From contig CAMLLO010000011.1 in assembly GCA_946480915.1 (NCBI GenBank), forward strand, positions 83,620-147,619: DNA of 64,000 nucleotides. The letters are read 5' to 3'. Below the pieces are notes generated by a model. The model did not search any database and was not told the origin of the DNA. It saw only the letters and a program-made list of their open reading frames with translations. This DNA comes from an uncultured Sphingobacteriaceae bacterium. Its GTDB lineage: Bacteria > Bacteroidota > Bacteroidia > Sphingobacteriales > Sphingobacteriaceae. A program made the translations under genes and the position numbers. Positions 17,292 to 26,646 of this stretch are shown here, in pieces; the stretch's first letter is position 1; every line of letters starts with the position of its first letter.

Positions 17292-20159
17292 TTAGAAGTT
17301 ATAAATTGCAATCGTCTCGAATATCGGATTTTGTCCCGGTTTTTCGTTAATGAAAATTATCTTTCCTCCAAGATCAAAGTTTGGCAGAGGAAAACGCAGT
17401 AAGTTCATGTCTGCGCGAAGTTCTGCACCGAATGAACGAGGCGAAAATGGTTTCTTAGAGTCGATGTTTTCAAAATCAGCGAAAAAGCCCGCTTTTAAAC
17501 GTTTTATGTATGAAAGTGGGCCAAGTTCCCAGTCGGGGTAAAATAATGGCATACGATAGTCTAATAAGAGCGTATTCCGGGTATTGCCAATCCTCTTCAT
17601 GAAACTGTAACCGCTTACTCTTGGGATATCTACTGTATTCCGGTATACTCCATTCGACTCCTGGAAATTAAAGGAGGCTTGAAATGAATGGTTTGTTAAG
17701 ATTCCGGGAAAGTATAATGTGCTTCTAAAGATGAACATTTCACCCCCCAGTTGCTGTTCAAAAGGAAAATGCCGGTATCGTACAAAAATATTTTGACCCC
17801 ATTTCGGTGCCAGGTCCCGGGCGCTCCTTCTGTTGTTCCTTGATGCGGAGAATTCATAATGCATCGGAAATTTTAAAGTTTGTATCAATGCTGAAAAATT
17901 GTTTTCAATACTATACCGGTTTGTATAGCTCGTACCAACCTTGAAATTGAAATTATAGTTGTTATTAAACCGGTTGGCTCGCAGGGGAATGGAAATATCT
18001 GCTTTAAATTCATTCTCTCTCCAGCTAACAGGAATAAAAACAGTGTCACGCCCTACTTTCGTTGTCCTGTTTATTAATCGGGGACGATTAAGGTAGGAGA
18101 AATTTAGAATCGGAAAATATTTGCTATAGGTTGCGCCGGCCTCGTATTCGCTTTTTCGCAAAGCATTGTTGTATTGATACCCCCCATAAAAACTTAAAGT
18201 ACTCAACTTATTGTCTGACTGCAGACGAAAGCCGAAATTCTGGTCGTCAAAAAACTGATTGTCTTCGATCGTTGGAAGAATGGTATGGAAATAAAACAGA
18301 TTGCTTAATTCCCGATAGCGCTTGGTAGGATATGTTCGGGTGGGTAAATCTTCAAATACGTTTTTATTTCCTTCTGCAGGGGTGATCGGGTCGGCGAAAT
18401 TTACGACCGATTTCTCAATTTGTTTAATCGATATTCCATCAGTGATTTTTAAATTAATAGCTGAAATATTATATCCATCCGGAGAGTAATTGTTGAACAG
18501 GAGCTTGCCCGACTTGGCATCGTAAAAAGGATTATGAGCTCCGTACCTGGAGGAAGTTAACTGTTGAATGTCTTTGGTTGCAGGATCTAGTTTGTAGATG
18601 TTGTTGATCCCATTGAAATGTGCCTTAAAAATTATCTGATCAGAGGCATAAACCGGCCGGAGAATTTCCTGTAACTGAAATGGTATAAGCTGGCTAAACT
18701 TTCCCGTTTGTCTGTTCAACTCATAAAGAGTTTTTCCGCCTGTTGCTACCGCGACAATAATAATTTTATTTCCTGCCTGGTTGAATGCCGGCATCTGCAG
18801 CATGTAATTTTCCGGAGCCGGATATCGTCGTTTTTCCTTGCCGGTTTCCGAGTCTAACTCGACCAGCGAAATTTGATGAGATGTTGATACTTCAACTGCC
18901 GCAATTGTGCTACCATCGGGTGAAAGGGCCGGAGCGAAAAGCCGGCTTTTATGGGTAAGCTGTTTTTTGATTTTGCGTTTCCTGTCATAGATATTTACGA
19001 CGTTAAAAGATCGCTGATGAAAGCGCGAATCGAACCGCGATTCGTCCCAAACTATTTTTTCGTTCGAATAGCTGAACCAGGGGATTTCCTGTAATCCGAT
19101 ATTTAGAATTTTAGAAGTTTTGCCGTTTTCAAGCATCTCGTAAATTGCCGGGGTTTCTGCTTTGCTATCTTTCAAGAATATAATGCTACCCGATGAGGTG
19201 CTTGCGGGAAGCAGGAAATTTTCAGGTCTTTTATTTTTTCTTTTGTTAAGTGAATTGTAGTCCTGGCCATTCACTTTTTGGAGCTGCCGCGACCAGATAT
19301 TTTTGAGGTCATTTATTGTAGAATCGTAGAGTTTTTTGGTGCTGAGATTGGTGAACTTTTTCAGTGAATTACTGAAGTTGTATGGGCGCAATGGGTTGCG
19401 CGAAATCCGGCTGATCAGGCTGTCGTTGATACTGTTCCCAAAATCTCTTCTCAGCTTGGTGTTCATAAAAAAACCAAGTTGGTAGTAACCGGCAGTGAAA
19501 TCTTTCACAGACCCAAAATAGTTTTTTGAGTAGCTGTAGTTTTTGTTACTTAGTGTATTTGTTCTTAATTCAATATACCATTCAGGTATGCGGCCACGGC
19601 CAGCATTCGTGAGCACTGTTTCTGTGGTTACGGCATCTCCTTCAAAGAACCAGGATGGGAGGCTGATGCCAAATATAGCCAGGGCTATTGTTTCGAAAGG
19701 AGGGCTGTTGAATCTACCTGTTAGCTTGTCAAATTGTACTACGTGTCGAAGCTCATGAACGGCCAGGCTGCTTAACCAATCCTGGTAATCGAAGCTTTGA
19801 GAAGGTGTGGCAAATAGTTCGGATTTGCGAGGCGCCAGCTGTACAAAACCGTTTGCTGTGGTACCTTGATTTTGAAGAATTATAGAGATTTTTTTTGGCT
19901 GCTTTCCTAGTGACCTGCTTACACGGGCAATAATACCTTCAAGTACATTAGCCATTCTTTGGGCCTGGGGTTCAAAATCGGAAGGGTAGATTATCTGAAA
20001 ATTTTCGGTGTTGATTTGATTCCATTTTAGGGATGGAGGGTTCTGTTCACCTGGAAAAACCTGAGCTTTTGCTTCGAAAGAAGTGATTGTTAATATTATG
20101 CAATTAATTAAACTGATTAATAAAGTTTTATATGTTGATTTTTGGGTCAAAAAAGTCAT
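17292..20159 (-). CDS. periplasmic gluzincin-like peptidase with TolB-type propeller and beta-rich C-terminus
   Basis: A 955-residue secreted protein: signal peptide (hydrophobic residues ~12-31, ending near KAQ), then a peptidase-MA-like domain with zinc motif HELRH at 135-139 and a probable third ligand in WFFEGDAV (Glu173), then repeated WD40-like PD40/TolB segments (for example FAPALSPDGSTIAAVEV, FNQAGNKIIIVA) and a long C-terminal part rich in aromatic beta-strands, ending in a Phe (IAIYNF), as outer-membrane barrel proteins do. This suggests an outer-membrane-anchored protein with a periplasmic or surface protease module; no substrate is known to me. It is upstream of a LapA-like gene. 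Confidence 0.7.
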   Translation of the reverse strand: MTFLTQKSTYKTLLISLINCIILTITSFEAKAQVFPGEQNPPSLKWNQINTENFQIIYPSDFEPQAQRMANVLEGIIARVSRSLGKQPKKISIILQNQGTTANGFVQLAPRKSELFATPSQSFDYQDWLSSLAVHELRHVVQFDKLTGRFNSPPFETIALAIFGISLPSWFFEGDAVTTETVLTNAGRGRIPEWYIELRTNTLSNKNYSYSKNYFGSVKDFTAGYYQLGFFMNTKLRRDFGNSINDSLISRISRNPLRPYNFSNSLKKFTNLSTKKLYDSTINDLKNIWSRQLQKVNGQDYNSLNKRKNKRPENFLLPASTSSGSIIFLKDSKAETPAIYEMLENGKTSKILNIGLQEIPWFSYSNEKIVWDESRFDSRFHQRSFNVVNIYDRKRKIKKQLTHKSRLFAPALSPDGSTIAAVEVSTSHQISLVELDSETGKEKRRYPAPENYMLQMPAFNQAGNKIIIVAVATGGKTLYELNRQTGKFSQLIPFQLQEILRPVYASDQIIFKAHFNGINNIYKLDPATKDIQQLTSSRYGAHNPFYDAKSGKLLFNNYSPDGYNISAINLKITDGISIKQIEKSVVNFADPITPAEGNKNVFEDLPTRTYPTKRYRELSNLFYFHTILPTIEDNQFFDDQNFGFRLQSDNKLSTLSFYGGYQYNNALRKSEYEAGATYSKYFPILNFSYLNRPRLINRTTKVGRDTVFIPVSWRENEFKADISIPLRANRFNNNYNFNFKVGTSYTNRYSIENNFSALIQTLKFPMHYEFSASRNNRRSARDLAPKWGQNIFVRYRHFPFEQQLGGEMFIFRSTLYFPGILTNHSFQASFNFQESNGVYRNTVDIPRVSGYSFMKRIGNTRNTLLLDYRMPLFYPDWELGPLSYIKRLKAGFFADFENIDSKKPFSPRSFGAELRADMNLLRFPLPNFDLGGKIIFINEKPGQNPIFETIAIYNF

Positions 20160-20877
20160 TTGCTAAATATGTTAGTTTTTCGCTGTATTTTTAAATCTTT
20201 TTATTTGAATTTTTAATTTATATTTTTTATATGTAATAATTGATAAAGAATAACTTATACTTATGTTTCTTTGTTTGTAATTTGCTCAATTAATGTGCGA
20301 TTGTTCGAATTTTTTAACCCCCAAAGGCTAATTATCCGGTAATTTTTTATTTAAATAGATGGAAAAGATTCTGGCTAAATATAGTGTTAATATAAATGGA
20401 TTTTAAGGTAGGCAGTCGGTTAGGGAAAGCTTGGGTTGTCCCACCACTCCCCTTTTGAGTTTTAGGGGGCGGGATCTCAATGTTCATAAAAAAGGTGTTT
20501 CAGGCTCGGGGCGCGACTGTCAATGTCAACAAGAAAAACTGGTCGATCTGCATTTTCTAGCCAGAGCTTTAAGACTGCTTGTAAATTATAAAACCTCTTA
20601 TCAGGTTGCTTTTAATTTCGAATTTTCGTTTATTTATTTTGGCGGAACAGGAAATTATTTTAGCTGGAATTGAACCGGAATTAATGTGAAAGAGCTCTCC
20701 AGGAGAGTCGATTGTTTACAAATGAATTTCAAGTTTTGAACGAGCTTTCCCCGGGGCAATAGTTAATTTTCAGATCGGATAGGAGCTCTAGTGTTTTCTT
20801 GGAGTCAGGAAAATGTTCGGGTATTTTTGAGAGAAAAAAAATAGACTTAGTGTATTTTAATCTTCCATCTTTCAAAT
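20160..20877. other. 718-bp intergenic region with no recognised gene
   Basis: Between the divergently read-out ends of the gluzincin gene (its 5' side) and the EamA gene (its 3' side). The first 250 bp are very AT-rich and should hold the gluzincin promoter. The rest has scattered GC-rich patches (around 20440-20520), a 13-bp perfect palindrome CTCTCCAGGAGAG near 20696 and TTTCCCCGGGGCAA near 20750. Short open frames here have no recognisable features. A small RNA or gene relic is possible but I see no proof. Confidence 0.4.
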
Positions 20878-21792
20878 CTACACGAGTGGTTGGGTCCGGC
20901 TGACTCTTCTCTTAGAAAGACGATTTTTTAGAAATGGATAGATGAAGATTGCGCTTAGAATTATTGCAGCTCCTGCATAAAAACCTGTGGTCATTTGCTC
21001 TCTTTTTCCGAAGAAAAGAAAGGCCAGAATGACGCCGTACACGGGTTCCATATTTGTAATCAGGGCCACCCGGAAAGCAGATAAATATTTCATTACCGAC
21101 ACCCCTGCGACATAGGCGGCGGAGGTGCAAATTGTTCCTAAAATTAAGAGGTAAACCAGGTCGGCAGAATTCAATTTCATGCTGCTATTGAAGCCATCTG
21201 TTGAGAATAAAAAGAGCGAAATCCAGACCCATGCGCCAATCAGTTCGTAAAAACTTATGATAGATGCGTCACGATTTTTGATCTGTTTTGAATTAATGAT
21301 CGAAAAAATACTTGCACAGAACGCGCTGGTTAAACCGAAAATTATTCCGAGGGTAAATCTACTCTCAAACTCAAAAATTAAGTATATGCCGCTTATAATC
21401 GCTAATCCGGTAAAGATCTCAAGCTTGGATATCTTTTGCCTGTTTAAAAGGGGTTCTAAGATGGCAGTGAACAAGGTTAAGGAAGAGAGACAAACCAGAG
21501 TAACTGATACCGTCGAAGACTTGATAGACTGGAAAAAAAGTATCCAGTGAGCCCCAACAATTGCTCCGGTAAAGAATAATTTCAGGAAGGCATTTGTGCC
21601 TATTTTTAGAGATGTTTTGGTGCTTTTGAAATAGAGATAGAGGGTGATAATGGCAATCAGAACACGGTACCAAACCAGGTGTGTTGCCGAAATAGAAATC
21701 AGCGCACCGAGGATCCCGGTGAAGCCCCAAACAAAAACAGTCAGGTGTAAAACTACCAGGTTCCGCTTGAGTTGAGAGGCAGAATGAGACAT
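20878..21792 (-). CDS. EamA/DMT-superfamily transporter
   Basis: A 304-residue membrane protein with ten predicted helices arranged as two five-helix EamA repeats: the first begins NLVVLHLTVFVWGFTGILGAL, the second GLTSAFCASIFSIINSK. Conserved EamA features include the ATHLVWYRVLIA segment after helix 2 and NMEPVYGVILAFLFFGKRE near the end of the second repeat. Such proteins export amino acids, purines or other metabolites; substrate not predictable. Last gene of a run tgt-lptF/G-eamA on the minus strand, 11 bp behind the LptF/G gene. Confidence 0.88.
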   Translation of the reverse strand: MSHSASQLKRNLVVLHLTVFVWGFTGILGALISISATHLVWYRVLIAIITLYLYFKSTKTSLKIGTNAFLKLFFTGAIVGAHWILFFQSIKSSTVSVTLVCLSSLTLFTAILEPLLNRQKISKLEIFTGLAIISGIYLIFEFESRFTLGIIFGLTSAFCASIFSIINSKQIKNRDASIISFYELIGAWVWISLFLFSTDGFNSSMKLNSADLVYLLILGTICTSAAYVAGVSVMKYLSAFRVALITNMEPVYGVILAFLFFGKREQMTTGFYAGAAIILSAIFIYPFLKNRLSKRRVSRTQPLV

Positions 21793-21803
21793 GTTTTTCT
21801 AGA

Positions 21804-22889
21804 TTATTTTGGTGCTTTTATCAGTAGATAAAAGCCCAGAATTCCAAAAAGTATATTCGGAATCAGAGCCGCAATTATTGGCGGCAAGCCTCCTTTCAGG
21901 GAGAACATATTGGCAAATTGTATAAATAATATGTAAACAAAACTAAGCAAAATGCCCAAGCCCAGTGGCAATCCAACACCCCCACGTACCTTTCTGGATG
22001 ATAATGCAACACCCATTAATGTGAGCACAAAAGAGGAAAACGGATAAATAAAACGGCGGTATTTTTCTAATAAAAGCTCGTTCATAATGCCTGCCCCACG
22101 TATTTTTTCTTTGTCAATACGAGTGTTCAGCTCTCGCATGTTCATTGCTTTCGTCAGGTTATCATAGATCTCGAAATCTACAGGCTTCATATCCAGAGTG
22201 GTGTCTTTTACCGTGCCCGATGTCATTGTTTCTTTCAGGCCATTTATCATTCTGGTGGAATAATTTTCCAGTTTCCATTTAACCTTAACCGAGTCCCATA
22301 AAATTCTGTCAGACATAGTTTTCTCAACCAGCTGATCGCCTTTAAATCTCTCTAAGGAGAATTTATAACCTATTTTCTGATTGTTATCAAAGTTTTCGAT
22401 GAACACATAACTATCCTTATTTAGCTGTAAATGTGTGTACATTTTGGTGTTGTCGGTCTTGGGATTAATATAGACGTTTTCAAATTCCACCAATAGTTGA
22501 TTTGTTTCCGGAATTATAAAAAGGTTAAATATCAGCGTTACTACGAAAATTACAAATGAAGAAATAAAGTAGGGCCGTAAAAAGCGGTTGAAGCTTACAC
22601 CACCACTTAAAATGGGTACAATTTCGGTCTGGTCCGCCATCTTTGCCGTGAAAAAAATCACGGCTATGAAGTTAATTAGCGGAGACAAAAAGTTAAGATA
22701 GAAAGGAATAAATCCGGCATAATATTCAAAAATGATCTTTGAAACGGGTGCATCATTCCTGATAAAGTCATCCAGTCGTTCTGAAATATCGAAAACCACA
22801 ATGATAACAGAAAAAATTACCATGGTAAACACAAAGGTTCCGAGGTATTTCTTGATTATGTACCAATCGAGGATTCCAATTTTTGACAT
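21804..22889 (-). CDS. LptF/LptG-family permease (YjgP/YjgQ)
   Basis: Inner-membrane subunit of the LptB2FG transporter that extracts lipopolysaccharide from the inner membrane. The 361 residues show three N-terminal helices (residues ~15-35, 53-80, 100-122), a periplasmic beta-jellyroll domain (~125-270) and three C-terminal helices (~275-358) with SFVLTLMGVALSSRKVRGG, as in LptF/G. Only 3 bp separate it from tgt. Which of LptF or LptG it represents cannot be settled; Bacteroidota genomes normally carry two such genes. Confidence 0.88.
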   Translation of the reverse strand: MSKIGILDWYIIKKYLGTFVFTMVIFSVIIVVFDISERLDDFIRNDAPVSKIIFEYYAGFIPFYLNFLSPLINFIAVIFFTAKMADQTEIVPILSGGVSFNRFLRPYFISSFVIFVVTLIFNLFIIPETNQLLVEFENVYINPKTDNTKMYTHLQLNKDSYVFIENFDNNQKIGYKFSLERFKGDQLVEKTMSDRILWDSVKVKWKLENYSTRMINGLKETMTSGTVKDTTLDMKPVDFEIYDNLTKAMNMRELNTRIDKEKIRGAGIMNELLLEKYRRFIYPFSSFVLTLMGVALSSRKVRGGVGLPLGLGILLSFVYILFIQFANMFSLKGGLPPIIAALIPNILFGILGFYLLIKAPK

Positions 22890-22892
22890 ACC

Positions 22893-24023
22893 TTATAAAC
22901 GCTGAGATAGTTGATTTACCATTTTTGTTTTCCAGTCATAGAATTCTCCTGAAATTATCTTCTCGCGAGCCTCGCCCACCAGCCAAATATAGAAGTGCAG
23001 GTTGTGTAAGGTTGCTATTTGAGCTCCTAAAATTTCCTTAGAAGTGATTAGATGCCGAAGATACGCTTTTGAATAATTCAGATCTGAAAACAGATCGCTG
23101 TCTTCTTCAATGGCGCTAAAATCATCTTTCCACTTTTCATTCCGGATATTAATTATGCCATTCTTAGTGAAAAGCATTCCATTGCGGGCATTTCTTGTAG
23201 GCATTACACAGTCAAACATGTCGATGCCCAGCGCGATATTTTCGAGAATATTAACAGGTGTGCCTACGCCCATTAAATAACGAGGCTTTTCGTAAGGTAA
23301 AATATCGCAAACCACTTCGGTCATTGCATACATTTCTTCTGCCGGCTCGCCCACAGAAAGTCCGCCGATGGCATTGCCTTCACGATTGAAAGAAGCGATA
23401 ACCTCGGCCGATTTTTGCCTTAAATCTTTATACACAGATCCCTGAACGATGGGGAACAGAGTTTGTGAATAACCATATTTAGGTTCGGTATTGTCGAATC
23501 TGTCGCAGCAGCGTTTAAGCCAACGGTGGGTCATTTCAATCGACTTACGGGCATAGTTATAATCGCATGGATAGGGAGTACATTCGTCGAAAGCCATGAT
23601 AATGTCTGCTCCAATCACTCGCTGAATGTCCATTACATTCTCGGCTGTAAACAAATGTTTCGAACCATCTATATGCGATCTGAAGGTAACTCCTTCTTCT
23701 TTAATCTTCCGGACTTCACTTAATGAATATACCTGGTAACCTCCGCTATCGGTAAGAATTGGTTTATTCCACCCGTTAAATTTATGCAAACCTCCGGCTT
23801 TTTCGAGGGTACTTAACCCGGGACGCAAATATAAATGATACGTATTTCCAAGAATGATCTGTGCTTTTATGTCTTCGCTAAGCTCGCGCTGATGAACAGC
23901 TTTGACGGTGCCTGCAGTGCCAACCGGCATGAAAATAGGCGTTTTTATAGTTCCGTGATCTGTTGTAATTTCTCCGGCACGCGCTTTCGAAAATTTATCT
24001 GATGCTTCTAGTTTAAATCTCAT
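22893..24023 (-). CDS. tgt: queuine/preQ1 tRNA-guanine transglycosylase
   Basis: Exchanges guanine-34 of GUN-anticodon tRNAs for preQ1, a step in queuosine formation. The 376 residues keep LTDSGGYQVYSL (catalytic Asp region), ADIIMAFDECTPYP, GGLSVGEP, the RYLMGVGTP segment and the nucleophile motif DMFDCVMPTRNARNG. The zinc site seen in many TGTs (CxCxxC about 25 residues before a His) is altered: the expected Cys positions read DSDLFSD, although the distal His in TLHNLHFY remains. I recall this variant in other Bacteroidota, so it is probably lineage-typical. Co-transcribed with the LptF/G permease. Confidence 0.95.
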   Translation of the reverse strand: MRFKLEASDKFSKARAGEITTDHGTIKTPIFMPVGTAGTVKAVHQRELSEDIKAQIILGNTYHLYLRPGLSTLEKAGGLHKFNGWNKPILTDSGGYQVYSLSEVRKIKEEGVTFRSHIDGSKHLFTAENVMDIQRVIGADIIMAFDECTPYPCDYNYARKSIEMTHRWLKRCCDRFDNTEPKYGYSQTLFPIVQGSVYKDLRQKSAEVIASFNREGNAIGGLSVGEPAEEMYAMTEVVCDILPYEKPRYLMGVGTPVNILENIALGIDMFDCVMPTRNARNGMLFTKNGIINIRNEKWKDDFSAIEEDSDLFSDLNYSKAYLRHLITSKEILGAQIATLHNLHFYIWLVGEAREKIISGEFYDWKTKMVNQLSQRL

Positions 24024-24223
24024 TATAAAGTCGCAAAAATACTAAAATATTACAGGCTTGACCGATTAAATATGAGCAGGAAAAATCGCTCAGGTTTATC
24101 ACCTTCTGCCTCCGTACCGCTCTGCGAATGCCCTTAAATAATTTGATTTCTTCTTTAAATAAAAAACCAAAAAACTCCCTGAAAATTTAGAACTTTGCCG
24201 TTTCGTGTTTTAACGTTAATATA

Positions 24224-25345
24224 TTGGTAGATAATCTTTATATCGCGGTTTTTCTTTTACTGCAATTAGCTTTCTGGGTTCAACTATATTATATTACCCT
24301 TGTAAATTCCCGTTTAAGCAAATTTAAAATTGCTGAAGAGGCGGAGGTTTTAGTAAAACGTCCTGTTTCGGTAATTATTTGTGCCAGAAACGAAGAAAAA
24401 AATCTCACCAAGAATCTGCAGTTAATTCTAGAACAAAATTATCCTGATTTCGAAGTAATTGTTGTCAACGATTGTTCCGGCGATGATTCGCACATGGTTT
24501 TGCGTGGTTTGGCATCTCTATATCCTCATTTGAAAGTGGTTACCATAAATGAGCACGAGCGGTTTAAGCACGGAAAAAAGTTCGCTGTAACTTTGGGTAT
24601 TAAAGCGGCACGTAAAGAGTATTTGCTGTTTACAGATGCAGATTGCGAACCCTCATCCTCGCTCTGGATTGAAAAGATGCAGCAACATTTTCAGGATAAA
24701 ACTGAAATTGTGCTGGGGTACTCTCCATATAAAAAGAATGGCAGCTTTTTAAATAAAATTATTCGATTTGAGACGTTTATCACGGCAATAAATTATTTTT
24801 CGTTTGCCCTTTCGGGAAAGCCATACATGGGAGTGGGCAGAAATATGGCCTATACCAAGTCGCTTTTTTTCCGGGGGAAAGGCTTTGCTTCACATATGCA
24901 TATCCCTTCCGGGGATGACGACTTATTTGTAAATCAAAATGCCAATCCGTCCAATGTTGCTATAGAAATTCGCCCCGAAACCCATGTTTGGTCTGAACCA
25001 AAGGAAAGTTTTTCTTCCTATTTTACCCAGAAAGTGCGACACATGGGAGCCGGCAAGGCTTATAAGGCAGAGCATAAACGCATGCTTTCATTTCAGGCTG
25101 GGTCTGCCTTGCTGTTTTATGCCTCGCTTATTGCTTTAGTGTTTTTACACGCACAGTGGTGGATGTTGCTGTCTTTTTATTTATTGAGGCTAGCAGCTCA
25201 AGTATTTGTATTTTACCCGGTTATGAAAAAGCTGGATTGCAAAGATTTAATTTGGTGGGTTCCTGTTTTGGATTTCATTTTTAATTTTTATATACTAGTG
25301 CTTAGCATAATTTCTTTATTTAAGAAAAAAGTTAAATGGAAGTAA
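24224..25345 (+). CDS. family 2 glycosyltransferase, membrane-anchored
   Basis: A 373-residue inverting glycosyltransferase with a GT-A fold. Seen: one N-terminal helix, SVIICARNEEKNL, the nucleotide-sugar DDSHMVLRG region, the metal DxD in LFTDADCEP, a later acidic GDDDLFV acceptor segment, and two to three C-terminal helices (residues ~285-365). This is the cellulose-synthase-like layout for lipid or polysaccharide glycosylation at the inner membrane. No ATG is available; I take the TTG at 24224, 27 bp after a near-consensus -7 box GAACTTTG at 24190-24197. Sigma factor start overlaps its stop by 10 nt. Confidence 0.85.
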   Translation: MVDNLYIAVFLLLQLAFWVQLYYITLVNSRLSKFKIAEEAEVLVKRPVSVIICARNEEKNLTKNLQLILEQNYPDFEVIVVNDCSGDDSHMVLRGLASLYPHLKVVTINEHERFKHGKKFAVTLGIKAARKEYLLFTDADCEPSSSLWIEKMQQHFQDKTEIVLGYSPYKKNGSFLNKIIRFETFITAINYFSFALSGKPYMGVGRNMAYTKSLFFRGKGFASHMHIPSGDDDLFVNQNANPSNVAIEIRPETHVWSEPKESFSSYFTQKVRHMGAGKAYKAEHKRMLSFQAGSALLFYASLIALVFLHAQWWMLLSFYLLRLAAQVFVFYPVMKKLDCKDLIWWVPVLDFIFNFYILVLSIISLFKKKVKWK

Positions 25346-25950
25346 ATCCGAATTTCTCTGCGAACGCAGTAAACGATTTTAACCTGGTGTTGCGGGCCAA
25401 AGATGGAGATCAAAAAGCGTATGCTGAGCTGATGCAGCGTTATAAAGACTCAATTTATTTCATGGCCCTGAAAATGGTTAACAACAAAGACGATTCCATG
25501 GATCTTACAGTTGAGACCTTCGGTAAAGCTTTTGAAAATATTGATAAATATAAACCCGACTTTGCTTTTAGTACCTGGCTGTTTCGAATTGCAACCAATA
25601 ACTGCATCGATTTTATCCGCAAAAAGCGTTTGAAAATGGTTTCTATCAATTCTATGGTAGATGATGAAGGTGATGAACGCCCTTTGCAAATAAAGTCAGA
25701 CACTCTTAATCCTGAAGAAACTTCGATAAAAAAACAACAGCAAGAACAATTGAAAATTATTGTTGATAAGCTGCCACAACGCTATAAAACGCTTATTGTG
25801 TTGAGATACTTTGAAGAACTGTCTTATGAAGAAATAGCTCAGCAATTAGACTTACCTTTGGGAACTGTTAAAGCACAATTATTTAGGGCAAGAGATTTGT
25901 TACATAATGTTCTTAGCAGAAGAAAGAAAAACCCAGGCAGTGACTTCTGA
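25336..25950 (+). CDS. ECF-type RNA polymerase sigma factor
   Basis: A 204-residue group 4 sigma factor. Region 2 spans residues ~20-95 with YAELMQRYKDSIYFMALKM (2.1), the -10 contacting STWLFRIATNNCIDFIRKKR (2.3/2.4); region 4 spans ~140-195 with LPQRYKTLIVLRYFEELSYEEIAQQL and the helix-turn-helix LPLGTVKAQLFRARDLL. No anti-sigma gene is adjacent; instead it sits between a glycosyltransferase and rsmG with overlaps on both sides (10 nt and 44 nt), which suggests constitutive co-expression. This arrangement resembles the conserved housekeeping-like ECF sigma of the phylum, an inference. Confidence 0.92.
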   Translation: MEVNPNFSANAVNDFNLVLRAKDGDQKAYAELMQRYKDSIYFMALKMVNNKDDSMDLTVETFGKAFENIDKYKPDFAFSTWLFRIATNNCIDFIRKKRLKMVSINSMVDDEGDERPLQIKSDTLNPEETSIKKQQQEQLKIIVDKLPQRYKTLIVLRYFEELSYEEIAQQLDLPLGTVKAQLFRARDLLHNVLSRRKKNPGSDF

Positions 25951-26572
25951 TATTATTTATAAATACTTCCCCAATTTAAGTGTTGAGCAAAAGGAGCAAT
26001 TCGATAAACTTGAAGAATTGTACACCTTTTGGAATGCCCAGATCAATGTTATTTCCCGCAAGGATATTGATAGTTTATATGTGCACCATATTTTACATTC
26101 GCTAGGGATAGCGAAAGTGTTAGAATTCTTACCCGGCGAGAAAGTTCTGGATGTAGGTACCGGAGGCGGCTTTCCCGGCATTCCTTTGGCGATATTATTC
26201 CCTGAAACGCATTTCCATTTGGTGGATTCAATAGGCAAAAAGATCAAGGTTGTACAAGAAGTTTCGAAGGCTATAGGTTTAAAAAATTTGGTTGCCACAC
26301 ATGCACGTGCCGAGCAGATTGACGATAAATTTAATTTCATTATATCCAGGGCGGTAACTCAGTTAAAAGATTTTTACCCATGGGTGCGCGGTAAGTTTTC
26401 TAAAACACCATTGAACAAATTGCCCAATGGTGTTTTGTACCTCAAAGGAGGAGATTTAGAACAGGAACTCAAGGAGTCCAAGCTTAAAGAAGTTCATCTC
26501 TATCCTCTTTCATCTTATTTTGCTGAGGATTATTTTGAGACGAAGTACGTGGTGTATTTTCCGGCTCAATAA
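25907..26572 (+). CDS. rsmG: 16S rRNA (guanine527-N7)-methyltransferase
   Basis: Methylates N7 of G527 in 16S rRNA; loss gives low-level streptomycin resistance in other bacteria. Seen: NVISRKDIDSLYVHHILHSLGI, the SAM-binding motif VLDVGTGGGFPGIPLAI and the FHLVDSIGKKIKVV strand 2, then FIISRAVTQLKDF. The ATG at 25907 gives 221 residues and overlaps the sigma gene by 44 nt; a GTG at 25940 would start the protein at VTSDIIYKYFP with 210 residues, closer to the usual family N-terminus, and overlap by 11 nt. Both starts are plausible; function is not in doubt. Confidence 0.92.
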   Translation: MFLAEERKTQAVTSDIIYKYFPNLSVEQKEQFDKLEELYTFWNAQINVISRKDIDSLYVHHILHSLGIAKVLEFLPGEKVLDVGTGGGFPGIPLAILFPETHFHLVDSIGKKIKVVQEVSKAIGLKNLVATHARAEQIDDKFNFIISRAVTQLKDFYPWVRGKFSKTPLNKLPNGVLYLKGGDLEQELKESKLKEVHLYPLSSYFAEDYFETKYVVYFPAQ

Positions 26573-26646
26573 GCTTGTTTGAACTCAACATTCCATTCCT
26601 CTATCTTTTATTCTGTTTAGGATATTTTAAATCTTTTTTGATTTAA

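Noticed and set aside
20431..20673. 80-codon plus-strand frame in the 718-bp spacer
   Set aside because: It needs a TTG start, has no recognisable domain and odd composition; probably chance.
24034..24041. TATTTTTG box upstream of tgt on the minus strand
   Set aside because: Would leave only about a 5-nt leader and lacks a -33 partner; AT-rich chance match cannot be excluded.
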